DNA from: Sphingomonas bacterium
GTDB lineage: Bacteria; Pseudomonadota; Alphaproteobacteria; Sphingomonadales; Sphingomonadaceae
Reading direction: 5' to 3'
Length of the DNA: 7,254 bases
NCBI RefSeq assembly: GCF_903643065.1
Contig: NZ_CAHJWX010000083.1
Location: 1 to 7,254, forward strand
The translations under genes were made by a program, and so were the position numbers. This document shows positions 1-5,883 of this stretch, one piece after another; the stretch's first letter is position 1, and each line of letters opens with the position of its first letter. The notes under the pieces are model-generated. The model was not told the DNA's origin. It was given only the letters and a program-made list of their open reading frames with translations, and ran no database searches.

Positions 1-1282
1 CGACGCCGAACGCCAGCAACGCGGCGACCAGCGTCGCGCCCGCGGTCTGGCCAGTGAGACGCACCGTGGAGACGAGCCCGCCCGCCGCCGCCGCTCGCTC
101 CCGCGGCGCCGAGCCGATCAGCAGCCGCGCGTTGGGCGGCAGGTACGTCCCGAACCCCGAGCCGCACAGCGCCATCCGCCAGGCGATGTCCCAATAGCCC
201 GGATGCGCGGGCATGGTGCCGAGCAGGACCAACGCGACGATCGAGATGCTCATGCCGATCCCGCCCAGCAGCCCCGCCGGGATGCGATCGGACAGATAGC
301 CGGCGAGCGGTGCCACGATCATGTTGGTGAGCGGCCAGGGCGCGATGCACGCCCCGATCGCCGCCGCCGAGAAGCCCAGCGCCTGCAACCGGAACGGCGT
401 CGAGATCAGCAGCGTCATCGACGCGGTGAAGGCGACGAACCCGCCGAATGCCGACAGGCCGATCACCGGTCGCGCGAGCAGGTCGACGGGCAGGATCGGT
501 GCCTCCGCCCGGAGCTCGCGGCGGACGAAATACCAGCCGACCAACAGCCCCGCGACGACGATCGCGCCGGAGACGACGGGGCTGTCGCCGTGCACGAACG
601 CCTCCAGCCCGCCGATCACCAGCCCGAACATCGCGGCGCACTGGATCGCGCCCGCCAGGTCGAAATGCGCGTGGCGTGGGGTCGGCTGGGGCACCGCGCG
701 GCCGAAGGCGAGCGACAGGATCGCGAACGGAATGGCGCTGGCGAACACCCAGGGCCAGGGCGCCACGGCGAGTACCAGCCCGCCCAGCGTCGGCGCGGCG
801 GCGGCGGATGAGGTGACGACGACCGAGTTGATCGCCAGCCCGCGCCCGAGCTGGGTGGACGGATAGATCTGGCGGATCAGTGCCGAGGCGACCGCGAGCA
901 CCCCCGCCGCGCCCGCCGCCTGCACCGCGCGCACGATCAGCAGGAACGGCAGGCTCTTGGCGAAGAAACAGAGCAGCGTCGCGATCGTGAACACCGCCTG
1001 CCCGCCCTGATAGGTGCGCTTCAGCCCGATCCGCTCACCCAGCCCCGCGAAGGGCAGCATCAGCATGACCAGCGTCACCTGATAGACGGTGACGATCGAC
1101 ACGATCGCCGACCGGTCGACCCGCAGGTCGCGCGCGATGGTCGGCAAGGCGGCGTTGGCGACGCCGCCGTCGATGATGACCAGCGCCGAGCCGAACGACA
1201 TCGCCGCGATCGCGAACCAGCGGCGCGGCGTCGGCAGGCCGGGATGGGCGGCGGCCGGCTCGGTCACGTCAGCGATCGGCAC
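1..1282 (-). CDS. MFS transporter, DHA2 (EmrB/QacA-like) drug exporter family, C-terminus cut by the window edge
   Basis: The minus strand reads open from the window edge to about 1282, giving about 427 residues of a hydrophobic multi-helix protein. Near residues 37-47 is IDGGVANAALP, the counterpart of the helix-1 motif (LDxTVVNVALP) of 14-helix DHA2 exporters. A motif A-like loop, GLGERIGLKR, lies near 80-89, and APTLGG near 163-168 followed by WPWVF matches antiporter motif C. Such proteins export drugs or other small molecules across the inner membrane using the proton gradient; the substrate cannot be told. The missing part should be the last helices. No ATG fits the N-terminus. GTG at 1282 is chosen because an AAGGTGA sequence lies upstream (1299-1305), although the spacing of 16 nt is long; GTG at 1267 is the alternative. 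It is divergent from the peptidase gene, with no linked regulator visible. Confidence 0.9.
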   Translation of the reverse strand, partial: MPIADVTEPAAAHPGLPTPRRWFAIAAMSFGSALVIIDGGVANAALPTIARDLRVDRSAIVSIVTVYQVTLVMLMLPFAGLGERIGLKRTYQGGQAVFTIATLLCFFAKSLPFLLIVRAVQAAGAAGVLAVASALIRQIYPSTQLGRGLAINSVVVTSSAAAAPTLGGLVLAVAPWPWVFASAIPFAILSLAFGRAVPQPTPRHAHFDLAGAIQCAAMFGLVIGGLEAFVHGDSPVVSGAIVVAGLLVGWYFVRRELRAEAPILPVDLLARPVIGLSAFGGFVAFTASMTLLISTPFRLQALGFSAAAIGACIAPWPLTNMIVAPLAGYLSDRIPAGLLGGIGMSISIVALVLLGTMPAHPGYWDIAWRMALCGSGFGTYLPPNARLLIGSAPRERAAAAGGLVSTVRLTGQTAGATLVAALLAFGV

Positions 1283-1315
1283 GGGTCGAGATACGAAATC
1301 ACCTTGTTGGGCGCG

Positions 1316-1341
1316 CCGGGCTTGTTCCGGCCCCCGGGTCC
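1316..1341 (-). repeat. Degenerate copy of a GC-rich palindromic intergenic repeat
   Basis: CCGGGCTTGTTCCGG at 1316-1330, followed by CCCCCGGGTCC, resembles the minus orientation of the better-preserved elements at 1377-1404 and 3551-3577. It shares the CCGGGCTTG half and the GGGTCC end, with extra bases between. It faces the next copy head to head about 35 bp away. The assignment rests on visual alignment of a short, degenerate sequence. Confidence 0.45.
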
Positions 1342-1376
1342 GCGCACAAGAACATCGGTCGGCCTTGCGCCGCCCT

Positions 1377-1404
1377 GGACCCCGGCACAAGGCCGGGGGT
1401 GACG
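1377..1404 (+). repeat. GC-rich palindromic (REP-like) repeat just upstream of the peptidase gene
   Basis: The element begins GGACCCCGGCACAAG and ends GGGTGACG. It can fold with CCCCGGC (1380-1386) pairing with GCCGGGG (1392-1398) around the loop ACAAG. The end lies only 2 bp before the Shine-Dalgarno-like GAGAGG (1407-1412) of the peptidase gene, so it probably forms a hairpin in the 5' leader of that mRNA. The sequence recurs in inverted orientation at 3551-3577. I associate this type of repeat with sphingomonad genomes; that link is from memory. Confidence 0.7.
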
Positions 1405-1406
1405 TT

Positions 1407-1412
1407 GAGAGG
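1407..1412 (+). promoter_or_regulatory. Ribosome binding site of the peptidase gene
   Basis: GAGAGG lies 5 nt before the ATG at 1418 and supports that start over any later one, since it also retains the complete signal peptide. Confidence 0.6.
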
Positions 1413-1417
1413 TTTCG

Positions 1418-3547
1418 ATGCGGCTTTCGCTCCTGATCACCACCGCCCTCCTTGCCGCGTCGCCCGCGCTCGCCCAGGTGAAGCCGATGCCTCACGCCAC
1501 CGCCAGCGCCGACGATCCGTATCTCTGGCTGGAGGACAAGGACGGCGCCAGGCCGCTCGCCTGGGTGGAGGCGGAGAACAAGCCGACGCTGGCGCGGCTG
1601 CAGGGCGACCCGCGCTACCGGACCTTCTATCAGGAGGCGCTGGCGATCGCGGCGGCGACCGACCGCATCCCCAGCCCGGACCAGCTCTATGGCCGCGTCT
1701 ATAATTTCTGGCGTGACGCCGAGCATCCGCACGGGCTGTGGCGCTGGACGAGCGAAGCCGATTACGCGAAGGCGCAGCCGAACTGGACGGTGGCGCTCGA
1801 CCTCGACGCGCTGGGCAAGGCCGAAGGCAAGCAGTGGGTATGGAAGGGGGTGACCTGCCTTCAGCCCGAGGAGCGGCTGTGCCTGGTCGCGCTGTCGGAG
1901 GGCGGCGAGGACGCGGTGACCTATCGCGAGTTCGATCTCCAGGCCGGCCAGTTCGTCCCGAACGGCTTCACCCTGCCCCGGTCGAAGCAGGACGCGACCT
2001 GGATCGACGCGGACACGCTGCTGGTGTCGCGCGATTGGGGGGCGGGGACGCTGACCCAGTCGGGCTATCCGTTCGTGCTCAAGACGCTGAAGCGCGGCGC
2101 GCCGCTGTCAGCCGCGACCGAGCTGTTCCGGGGTGCTCCCTCCGACCAGGTCTCGACGGGCGCGGGCGTGCTGACCGATGGACAGGGCCACCGCGCGGTG
2201 ATCATCACGCGCGGCGTCACCTTCTTCGGAAAAGAGACGCTGTTGCTGACTGCCAAGGGACCGGTGAAGCTCGATCTGCCCGCGCGGACGACGCCGGTCG
2301 GCCTGATCGACGGGCTGATGATCTTTCAGACCAGCGATCCCTGGGGGCAGGTCCCCGCCGGCGCGATCGCGTCGGCGCCGCTCGCCGAGGTGGAGCGCGG
2401 CGTGCTCAAGCCGACGGTGATCTTCGCGCCGGGGCCGCGCCAGAGCCTCGCCGATGTCGGGCTGACGCGCGACAAGCTGCTGCTCGTCGTGTCGGACGAG
2501 GTGCGCGGGCGGCCGTTCATCTACACGCACGGCAGCGGTGGCTGGACGTCCCGGCCGCTGGCGATGGCGGACAATGCGTCGATCAACGTCGTCTCGTCCG
2601 ACGATCGCGGCGATCTCGCCTATCTGGCGGTCACCGGCTTCCTTCAGCCGACCACGCTGTTCGCGCTCGATGCGGGCACGGCGGCGCTCAAGCCCGTCAA
2701 GCAGCTGCCGGCCAAGTTCGACGCGACCGGGCTGGTCACCGAACAATTCCAGGCGACCTCCACCGACGGGACCAAGGTGCCCTATTTCGTCGTCCACCGG
2801 CGCGACGTGCCGCTGGACGGCTCGACCCCGACGATCATGACCGCCTATGGCGGCTTCGAATTGCCGATCACGCCGACCTATTCGGGCTCGACCGGCAAGC
2901 TGTGGCTGGAGCGCGGCGGTGCCTTCGTGCTCGCCAATATCCGGGGCGGCGGCGAGTTCGGACCGGCGTGGCACGACGCGGGGCGCAAGACCAAGCGGCA
3001 GGTGATCTATGACGACTTCGCCAGCGTCGCGCGCGACCTGTTCGGCCGCAAGCTGACCAGCCCCGCCAAGCTCGGCATCTATGGCGGTTCGAACGGCGGG
3101 CTGCTGATGGGCGTCGAGTTCAACCAGCATCCCGATCTGTGGCGCGCGGTCACCATCCAGGTGCCCTTGCTCGACATGATTCGCTACGAGCACATCGCGG
3201 CGGGCGCGTCGTGGGTGGACGAATATGGCTCGGCCGACATCCCGGCGGAGCGCGCGTTCCTCCAGACCATCTCGCCCTACCAGAACCTCAAGCGCGGGGT
3301 GGCCTATCCCGAGCCGTATATCTGGACCACGACCAAGGACGATCGGGTCGGGCCGCAGCACGCGCGCAAGTTCGCCGCCCGGATGAAAGAATATGGGCTG
3401 CCGTACCTGTTTTACGAGGACACGGCGGGCGGCCATTCCGGTGACGCGGATATCGAGCAGGGCGCGCGGTTGCAGGCGATGCAGATGGTATATTTCGCGC
3501 AGAAGCTGATCGGGCCGGCGGCGGGCGGCCCGGCGACCGGTCAATGA
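1418..3547 (+). CDS. Secreted S9-family (prolyl oligopeptidase-like) serine peptidase
   Basis: This 709-aa protein has the full two-domain plan of prolyl oligopeptidases. A signal peptide (MRLSLLITTALLAASPALA) predicts export to the periplasm. It is followed by the family's N-terminal DDPYLWLED signature near residue 30, a beta-propeller region to about residue 440, and an alpha/beta-hydrolase domain from about 450. The hydrolase domain shows YGGF (477-480), NIRGGGEFG starting at 507, the nucleophile elbow GGSNGG with Ser558, DDRVGP with catalytic Asp641 (first D, by analogy with porcine POP), and GGHSG with His673. All triad residues are present and the length is normal, so it should be active. 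The family cleaves short peptides, classically after proline, but exact specificity is unknown. The gene stands alone: its upstream neighbour is divergent and its downstream neighbour convergent. Related repeat elements sit on both sides. Confidence 0.96.
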   Translation: MRLSLLITTALLAASPALAQVKPMPHATASADDPYLWLEDKDGARPLAWVEAENKPTLARLQGDPRYRTFYQEALAIAAATDRIPSPDQLYGRVYNFWRDAEHPHGLWRWTSEADYAKAQPNWTVALDLDALGKAEGKQWVWKGVTCLQPEERLCLVALSEGGEDAVTYREFDLQAGQFVPNGFTLPRSKQDATWIDADTLLVSRDWGAGTLTQSGYPFVLKTLKRGAPLSAATELFRGAPSDQVSTGAGVLTDGQGHRAVIITRGVTFFGKETLLLTAKGPVKLDLPARTTPVGLIDGLMIFQTSDPWGQVPAGAIASAPLAEVERGVLKPTVIFAPGPRQSLADVGLTRDKLLLVVSDEVRGRPFIYTHGSGGWTSRPLAMADNASINVVSSDDRGDLAYLAVTGFLQPTTLFALDAGTAALKPVKQLPAKFDATGLVTEQFQATSTDGTKVPYFVVHRRDVPLDGSTPTIMTAYGGFELPITPTYSGSTGKLWLERGGAFVLANIRGGGEFGPAWHDAGRKTKRQVIYDDFASVARDLFGRKLTSPAKLGIYGGSNGGLLMGVEFNQHPDLWRAVTIQVPLLDMIRYEHIAAGASWVDEYGSADIPAERAFLQTISPYQNLKRGVAYPEPYIWTTTKDDRVGPQHARKFAARMKEYGLPYLFYEDTAGGHSGDADIEQGARLQAMQMVYFAQKLIGPAAGGPATGQ

Positions 3548-3550
3548 CCT

Positions 3551-3577
3551 CGTCACCCCGGGCTTGACCGGGGGACC
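3551..3577 (-). repeat. Inverted copy of the palindromic repeat after the peptidase gene
   Basis: CGTCACCCCGGGCTTGACC at 3551-3569, followed by GGGGGACC, is the reverse-orientation counterpart of the element at 1377-1404. CCCCGG (3556-3561) pairs with CCGGGG (3568-3573) around GCTTGA. GTC (3552-3554) and GAC (3574-3576) extend the stem past a bulged A. It occupies the short gap between two convergent genes, where a hairpin could help end or stabilise transcripts from either side. No run of T follows on the plus strand, so it is not a canonical intrinsic terminator. Confidence 0.7.
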
Positions 3578-3595
3578 TTCTGCCTGAAAGTCGAG

Positions 3596-4096
3596 CTAGC
3601 CCAGCGCCTTCTCCAGCGCCGCCTTGTTCATCTTGGATCGGCCGGGGATGTCCCGCTTCTTGGCCTCCTCGTACAGTTCGGCCTTGGTGTGAGGGCCGTC
3701 GTGCTTGCGAAAGGGCGCGGTCTTGGCGGCGACATCGGCGGGTTGGGTGGAGTGTTGATGGCCCTTTTTGGTGTCGGCGCGCTTCTTGGCGGTGGTGCGC
3801 CGGTATTCCTCGTCGGAGAGCGCCTCGCGCGCCTGCTTGGGCAGGTAGCGTTCGTGCGTGTCGCCGCTCTTCTTGCCCGACTTGGTGCCCCAATCCTTCT
3901 TCGTCCACTCGGCCAAGTGATTATGCGGGTCCTTGCCGCCCGCATAGCCGCCGCCACGCTTTTTATATTCGGCGACGGCCAACTGCGCCTTGCGCGCCGA
4001 CCATTCGCCCTTCTCGCCGCCCTTGTCGCCGGCGGTGATCTCGCCCTTGACCTTCTCCCACAGGGCGGGGTCGGTCTTCTCCGCGGTCTCGCTCAT
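3596..4096 (-). CDS. DUF5872-like small basic protein with C-terminal HeH/Rho-N-like motif
   Basis: The 166-aa product is highly charged and lysine-rich, without signal peptide or membrane segment. Its N-terminal half contains the block GEWSARKAQLAVAEYKKRGG and then HLAEWTKKDWGTKSGK, ERYLPKQAREALSDEEY and TTAKKRADTKKG. I recognise this as the DUF5872-type family, sometimes named plasmid stabilization protein in databases without strong evidence. The last 31 residues (136-166), with HTKAELYEEAKKRDIPGRSK and NKAALEKAL, look like a helix-extended-helix or Rho N-terminal/SAP-like nucleic-acid-binding motif. A role in binding DNA or RNA is therefore plausible, but the function is unknown. The gene converges on the peptidase gene and diverges from the microprotein gene at 4163. 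The upstream Shine-Dalgarno sequence is weak, but the ATG at 4096 gives the family-like N-terminus. Confidence 0.85.
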   Translation of the reverse strand: MSETAEKTDPALWEKVKGEITAGDKGGEKGEWSARKAQLAVAEYKKRGGGYAGGKDPHNHLAEWTKKDWGTKSGKKSGDTHERYLPKQAREALSDEEYRRTTAKKRADTKKGHQHSTQPADVAAKTAPFRKHDGPHTKAELYEEAKKRDIPGRSKMNKAALEKALG

Positions 4097-4162
4097 GGAC
4101 GCAGGAACCGCGTTGCACGCGCCCGCGTTCCATGATGGAGATTACCGAAAAGAGGACGGGCG

Positions 4163-4249
4163 ATGAATCTTGGTCGTGGCTGTATCCTGTGGGCGCTGGG
4201 CGTGCCGCTCCCGGTGATCCTGATCCTCTACTTCCTGTTCCATCGTTAG
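4163..4249 (+). CDS. 28-aa single-pass membrane microprotein
   Basis: A short reading frame begins at ATG 4163 and ends at TAG 4247-4249. It encodes MNLGRGCILWALGVPLPVIL, then ILYFLFHR. A good Shine-Dalgarno-like GAGGACGG lies just before the start. The peptide is a short basic N-terminus, one hydrophobic helix of about 20 residues interrupted by a VPLPV proline pair, and a basic HR end, as expected for a one-span inner-membrane microprotein. I recall similarly short LLWLLGIPIPII-type peptides being annotated in Alphaproteobacteria, which supports a real gene, but I could not search. It lies 66 bp from the divergent DUF5872-like gene and 57 bp upstream of the 105-aa gene on the same strand, so co-transcription with the latter is possible. 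Function unknown. Confidence 0.65.
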   Translation: MNLGRGCILWALGVPLPVILILYFLFHR

Positions 4250-4293
4250 GAACCGGCGGACGGCCCAGGGGTTTTTCGCGGCGCAGCAACGTG

Positions 4294-4300
4294 CCAGGAG
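4294..4300 (+). promoter_or_regulatory. Ribosome binding site of the 105-aa protein gene
   Basis: AGGAGAG lies about 6 nt before the ATG at 4307 and is a strong match to the anti-Shine-Dalgarno complement. It fixes this start. Confidence 0.65.
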
Positions 4301-4306
4301 AGGCGC

Positions 4307-4624
4307 ATGGCCTCCACCCCCGACCCCGCCACGCCCCTGTTCCTGGAGGCGATCGTCAAGCGTCACGCGGTGGCCGCGACCTATAACAATGTCGCGGTGA
4401 CGTTGGCGCCGCACATCCTCTATACCCGGCACGGTGATCTTCACGTCGACGCGGTGACGCTGGAACGCGACGGGAAGGCGCCACGCGAGGTGAAGATCGG
4501 GACGTTCAAGCTGGCGGGCCTCAACGCCGTGCGGCTGACGCCGCGTCGCTTCGACGCCAGCGCGCTGTTCGATCCGGCGGCCGAGCGCTATGCGGGCGAG
4601 ACCGTCATGGTGGTGCAGGCCTGA
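4307..4624 (+). CDS. Conserved-looking 105-aa hypothetical protein, possible WYL-like fold
   Basis: The 105-aa product has no signal peptide or membrane helix. It starts with a helical stretch (FLEAIVKRHAVAATYNN), then alternates short strands: VTLAPHILYTRHGDLHVDAV, then TLERDG and PREVKIGTFKLAGLNAVRLT, ending in a charged tail. The order resembles the small beta-rich WYL ligand-sensing domain: an N-terminal helix, a basic YN-type strand, a P-containing strand, a ...DLHVDAV strand in place of the WYL strand, and a final F+L strand before a loop. The signature W-Y-L is not conserved and there is no DNA-binding domain, so this is only a weak structural suggestion. The strong Shine-Dalgarno and sensible codon use support a real gene. 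It follows the microprotein gene on the same strand and converges on the glycine-zipper gene. Confidence 0.8.
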   Translation: MASTPDPATPLFLEAIVKRHAVAATYNNVAVTLAPHILYTRHGDLHVDAVTLERDGKAPREVKIGTFKLAGLNAVRLTPRRFDASALFDPAAERYAGETVMVVQA

Positions 4625-4722
4625 CCGGAATAGTCGCCGCACGTCTCTCGCCGATGCAGCGAGGTGCACACGAAGACCAAGTGGCGCGCGACCACCCCCA
4701 CCGAACTCAGAACAAGGCAAAT

Positions 4723-4750
4723 GCGGGCGGATCGTCGTCGATCCGCCCGC
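4723..4750 (-). terminator. Strong stem-loop terminator of the glycine-zipper gene
   Basis: GCGGGCGGATCG (4723-4734) pairs perfectly with CGATCCGCCCGC (4739-4750) around the loop TCGT, a 12-bp GC-rich stem starting 7 bp after the minus-strand stop codon. On the minus strand it is followed by ATTTGCCTTGTT, a modest T-rich tract. The position and shape fit an intrinsic terminator for the minus-strand gene. It may also stop transcripts arriving from the convergent 105-aa gene. Confidence 0.75.
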
Positions 4751-4757
4751 CCATCTC

Positions 4758-5282
4758 CTATTGGCAGCGGACCTGCGCGTTGTTCTGGTCCACCGCGCGA
4801 CCGGCGAGGCCGCCGAGCGCCGCGCCGAGCAGCGTGCCGACGGTGCGCGAATGGCCGCCGTCGATGACGTTGCCGAGCACGCCGCCGCCGGCGGCACCGA
4901 TGATCAGGCCGGTCGTGCCGTCCGAGCGCTTGCAGTAATACCGGCCGTCCTGGCCGGCATAGACGCGGTCGTTCTCGGCCAGCGTCGTCGTCGAGCCGCC
5001 CCGGCGGTAATAGCGCGACGGATCGTAGTTCGGATCGTAGCGATCGTCCTCATAGCCGCCGTTGCGATAGGCGCCCTGCGGCGGGGCGTTATTGTAGCCC
5101 CCGCGACCGCGCGATGACTGATAGCGATCGGTCTCCTGACGGAAGATCTGATATTCGCGGTCGAACCGCTCCTGCGCGGCGCGAAAGCGCGCGTCGTCGG
5201 CGGACGACTGGGCGAGCGCCGGGGCGGCGGCGGTCGCCAGCGTCGCGATCGCGGCGGCGGCGGTGAGCAAGCGGGTGAACAT
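4758..5282 (-). CDS. Exported glycine-zipper 2TM domain protein (17-kDa surface antigen-like)
   Basis: The chosen start, ATG at 5282, gives 174 aa. It has an AGGAGA ribosome site 5 nt upstream and starts directly with a signal peptide (MFTRLLTAAAAIATLATAAA, cleavage after ALA near residue 24); a longer reading with 31 more residues would bury the signal. The mature N-terminal part (about 28-110) is polar and rich in Arg, Tyr, Gly and Asn with an RYYRRGG stretch, probably disordered. The C-terminal third (about 125-165) carries two glycine-zipper segments, GLIIGAAGGGVLGNVI and GTLLGAALGGLAGRAV, as in Rickettsia 17-kDa antigen/SlyB-type proteins that insert in or associate with the outer membrane. 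No lipobox cysteine follows the signal, so it is not a lipoprotein; two cysteines, in the YYCKRSDG segment and at the C-terminus, could form a disulfide. It likely has an envelope or stress role. Confidence 0.9.
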   Translation of the reverse strand: MFTRLLTAAAAIATLATAAAPALAQSSADDARFRAAQERFDREYQIFRQETDRYQSSRGRGGYNNAPPQGAYRNGGYEDDRYDPNYDPSRYYRRGGSTTTLAENDRVYAGQDGRYYCKRSDGTTGLIIGAAGGGVLGNVIDGGHSRTVGTLLGAALGGLAGRAVDQNNAQVRCQ

Positions 5283-5303
5283 GGGCTTCTCCTGAGCAAC
5301 TGG

Positions 5304-5319
5304 TCCGGCCCGGGCCGGA
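5304..5319. promoter_or_regulatory. 16-bp perfect palindrome upstream of the glycine-zipper gene
   Basis: TCCGGCCCGGGCCGGA is a perfect inverted repeat with no spacer, lying 21 bp before the ATG at 5282 on the minus strand. It is just upstream of the AGGAGA ribosome site and so probably within the 5' leader or promoter-proximal DNA. It could be a protein-binding operator or a leader hairpin; GC-rich DNA produces some palindromes by chance, but a 16-bp uninterrupted one is notable. Confidence 0.45.
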
Positions 5320-5386
5320 GAGCCGCACATACGGCCGCGAAGGCGTATCGTTCCTGAACGACCATTCGGCGCCACTGGGGTGGTGG

Positions 5387-5403
5387 AAGTTGCCTAAGTT
5401 GCC
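5387..5403. repeat. Short tandem repeat AAGTTGCC in the glycine-zipper upstream region
   Basis: AAGTTGCC occurs twice with a period of 9 bp (5387-5394 and 5396-5403), about 105 bp upstream of the glycine-zipper start and just after the stop of the 142-aa gene. It might be a pair of regulator half-sites, but could be chance. Confidence 0.3.
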
Positions 5404-5414
5404 GCAAGTCGCGT

Positions 5415-5843
5415 TCATTCAGGGATGTCGGTGAGCATGGCGAGCGCCTCGTGGAAGCCGATGGCCGGCATGGGGGCGGCGAGATGACGGGCGAGCACCT
5501 TGAGCGCCATGCGATAATCGGGGCGGTGCACGATCGCGACCTGCTGGCCCTTGTAGAAGCGCGGTACGGCGACGCCGTTGATCGCGCGGTCCATCGCGGC
5601 CTCGTAGACGCGGTCGCCCGCCATCGCCTGCGCGATGTCCCAGGCGCGCGCGAAGCTCTCCGCGCCCGCTCGCTCGCGCAGGCGATAGGCGGAGGTGCCG
5701 CTGCGGCCGACCGCGCGGGCGGCGGCCGCGACCACGCCGGTCGCGGCGAGCAGCTGGATGAAACGGTGCTGCCGCTCGGGCGTCCAGCCATCGCGGCGCG
5801 GGCGGACGAGGACGGGGGTGAAGGCGAGCGGATCGTCGGTCAT
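5415..5843 (-). CDS. 142-aa hypothetical protein with N-terminal helix-turn-helix-like region
   Basis: The 142-aa product begins at ATG 5843, preceded by GAAGGGGA as a ribosome site. Residues about 19-55 (WTPERQHRFIQLLAATGVV, then AAAARAVGRSGTSAYRLRER) read as a homeodomain-like helix-turn-helix of the kind seen in phage terminase small subunits and transposase-like DNA-binding domains. The following FARAWDIAQ resembles sphingomonad proteins annotated only as hypothetical. The middle (AMDRAINGVAVPRFYKGQQV) and the end (DYRMALKVLARHLAAP) look like a second helical domain. No catalytic motif is visible. It lies upstream of the glycine-zipper gene on the same strand with a 132-bp gap, and 40 bp from the divergent DoxX-like gene. 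DNA binding is an inference from the helix pattern; no other phage gene is nearby. Confidence 0.8.
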   Translation of the reverse strand: MTDDPLAFTPVLVRPRRDGWTPERQHRFIQLLAATGVVAAAARAVGRSGTSAYRLRERAGAESFARAWDIAQAMAGDRVYEAAMDRAINGVAVPRFYKGQQVAIVHRPDYRMALKVLARHLAAPMPAIGFHEALAMLTDIPE

Positions 5844-5883
5844 GCGGTCCCCTTCGCGAGTCGAAACAGTGTAGTACAGCGAA

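Noticed and set aside
203..866. Plus-strand frames of about 200 and 180 aa
   Set aside because: They are antisense to the MFS transporter, whose frame carries clear family motifs; the plus-strand products are low-complexity Arg/Ala/Pro-rich.
2108..3556. 482-aa open frame on the minus strand across the peptidase gene
   Set aside because: It is antisense to the intact S9 peptidase, is extremely Arg-rich, shows no recognisable domain, and is explained by high-GC codon use in the real gene.
3689..4135. 148-aa hydrophobic plus-strand frame
   Set aside because: It is antisense to the DUF5872-like gene, and its hydrophobicity reflects the complement of Lys/Glu-rich codons.
4723..4750. Stem-loop considered as a repeat or attachment site
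   Set aside because: It occurs once, directly follows a stop codon, and has a T-rich tract on the minus strand, so a terminator is the simpler reading.
4142..4897. 251-aa minus-strand frame spanning several genes
   Set aside because: It overlaps the 105-aa gene, the terminator and the glycine-zipper gene, with Arg/Ala-rich composition and no family resemblance.
5283..5375. 31-residue N-terminal extension of the glycine-zipper protein
   Set aside because: The internal ATG at 5282 has a strong ribosome site and directly starts a signal peptide; the extension would place the signal internally and has no family support.
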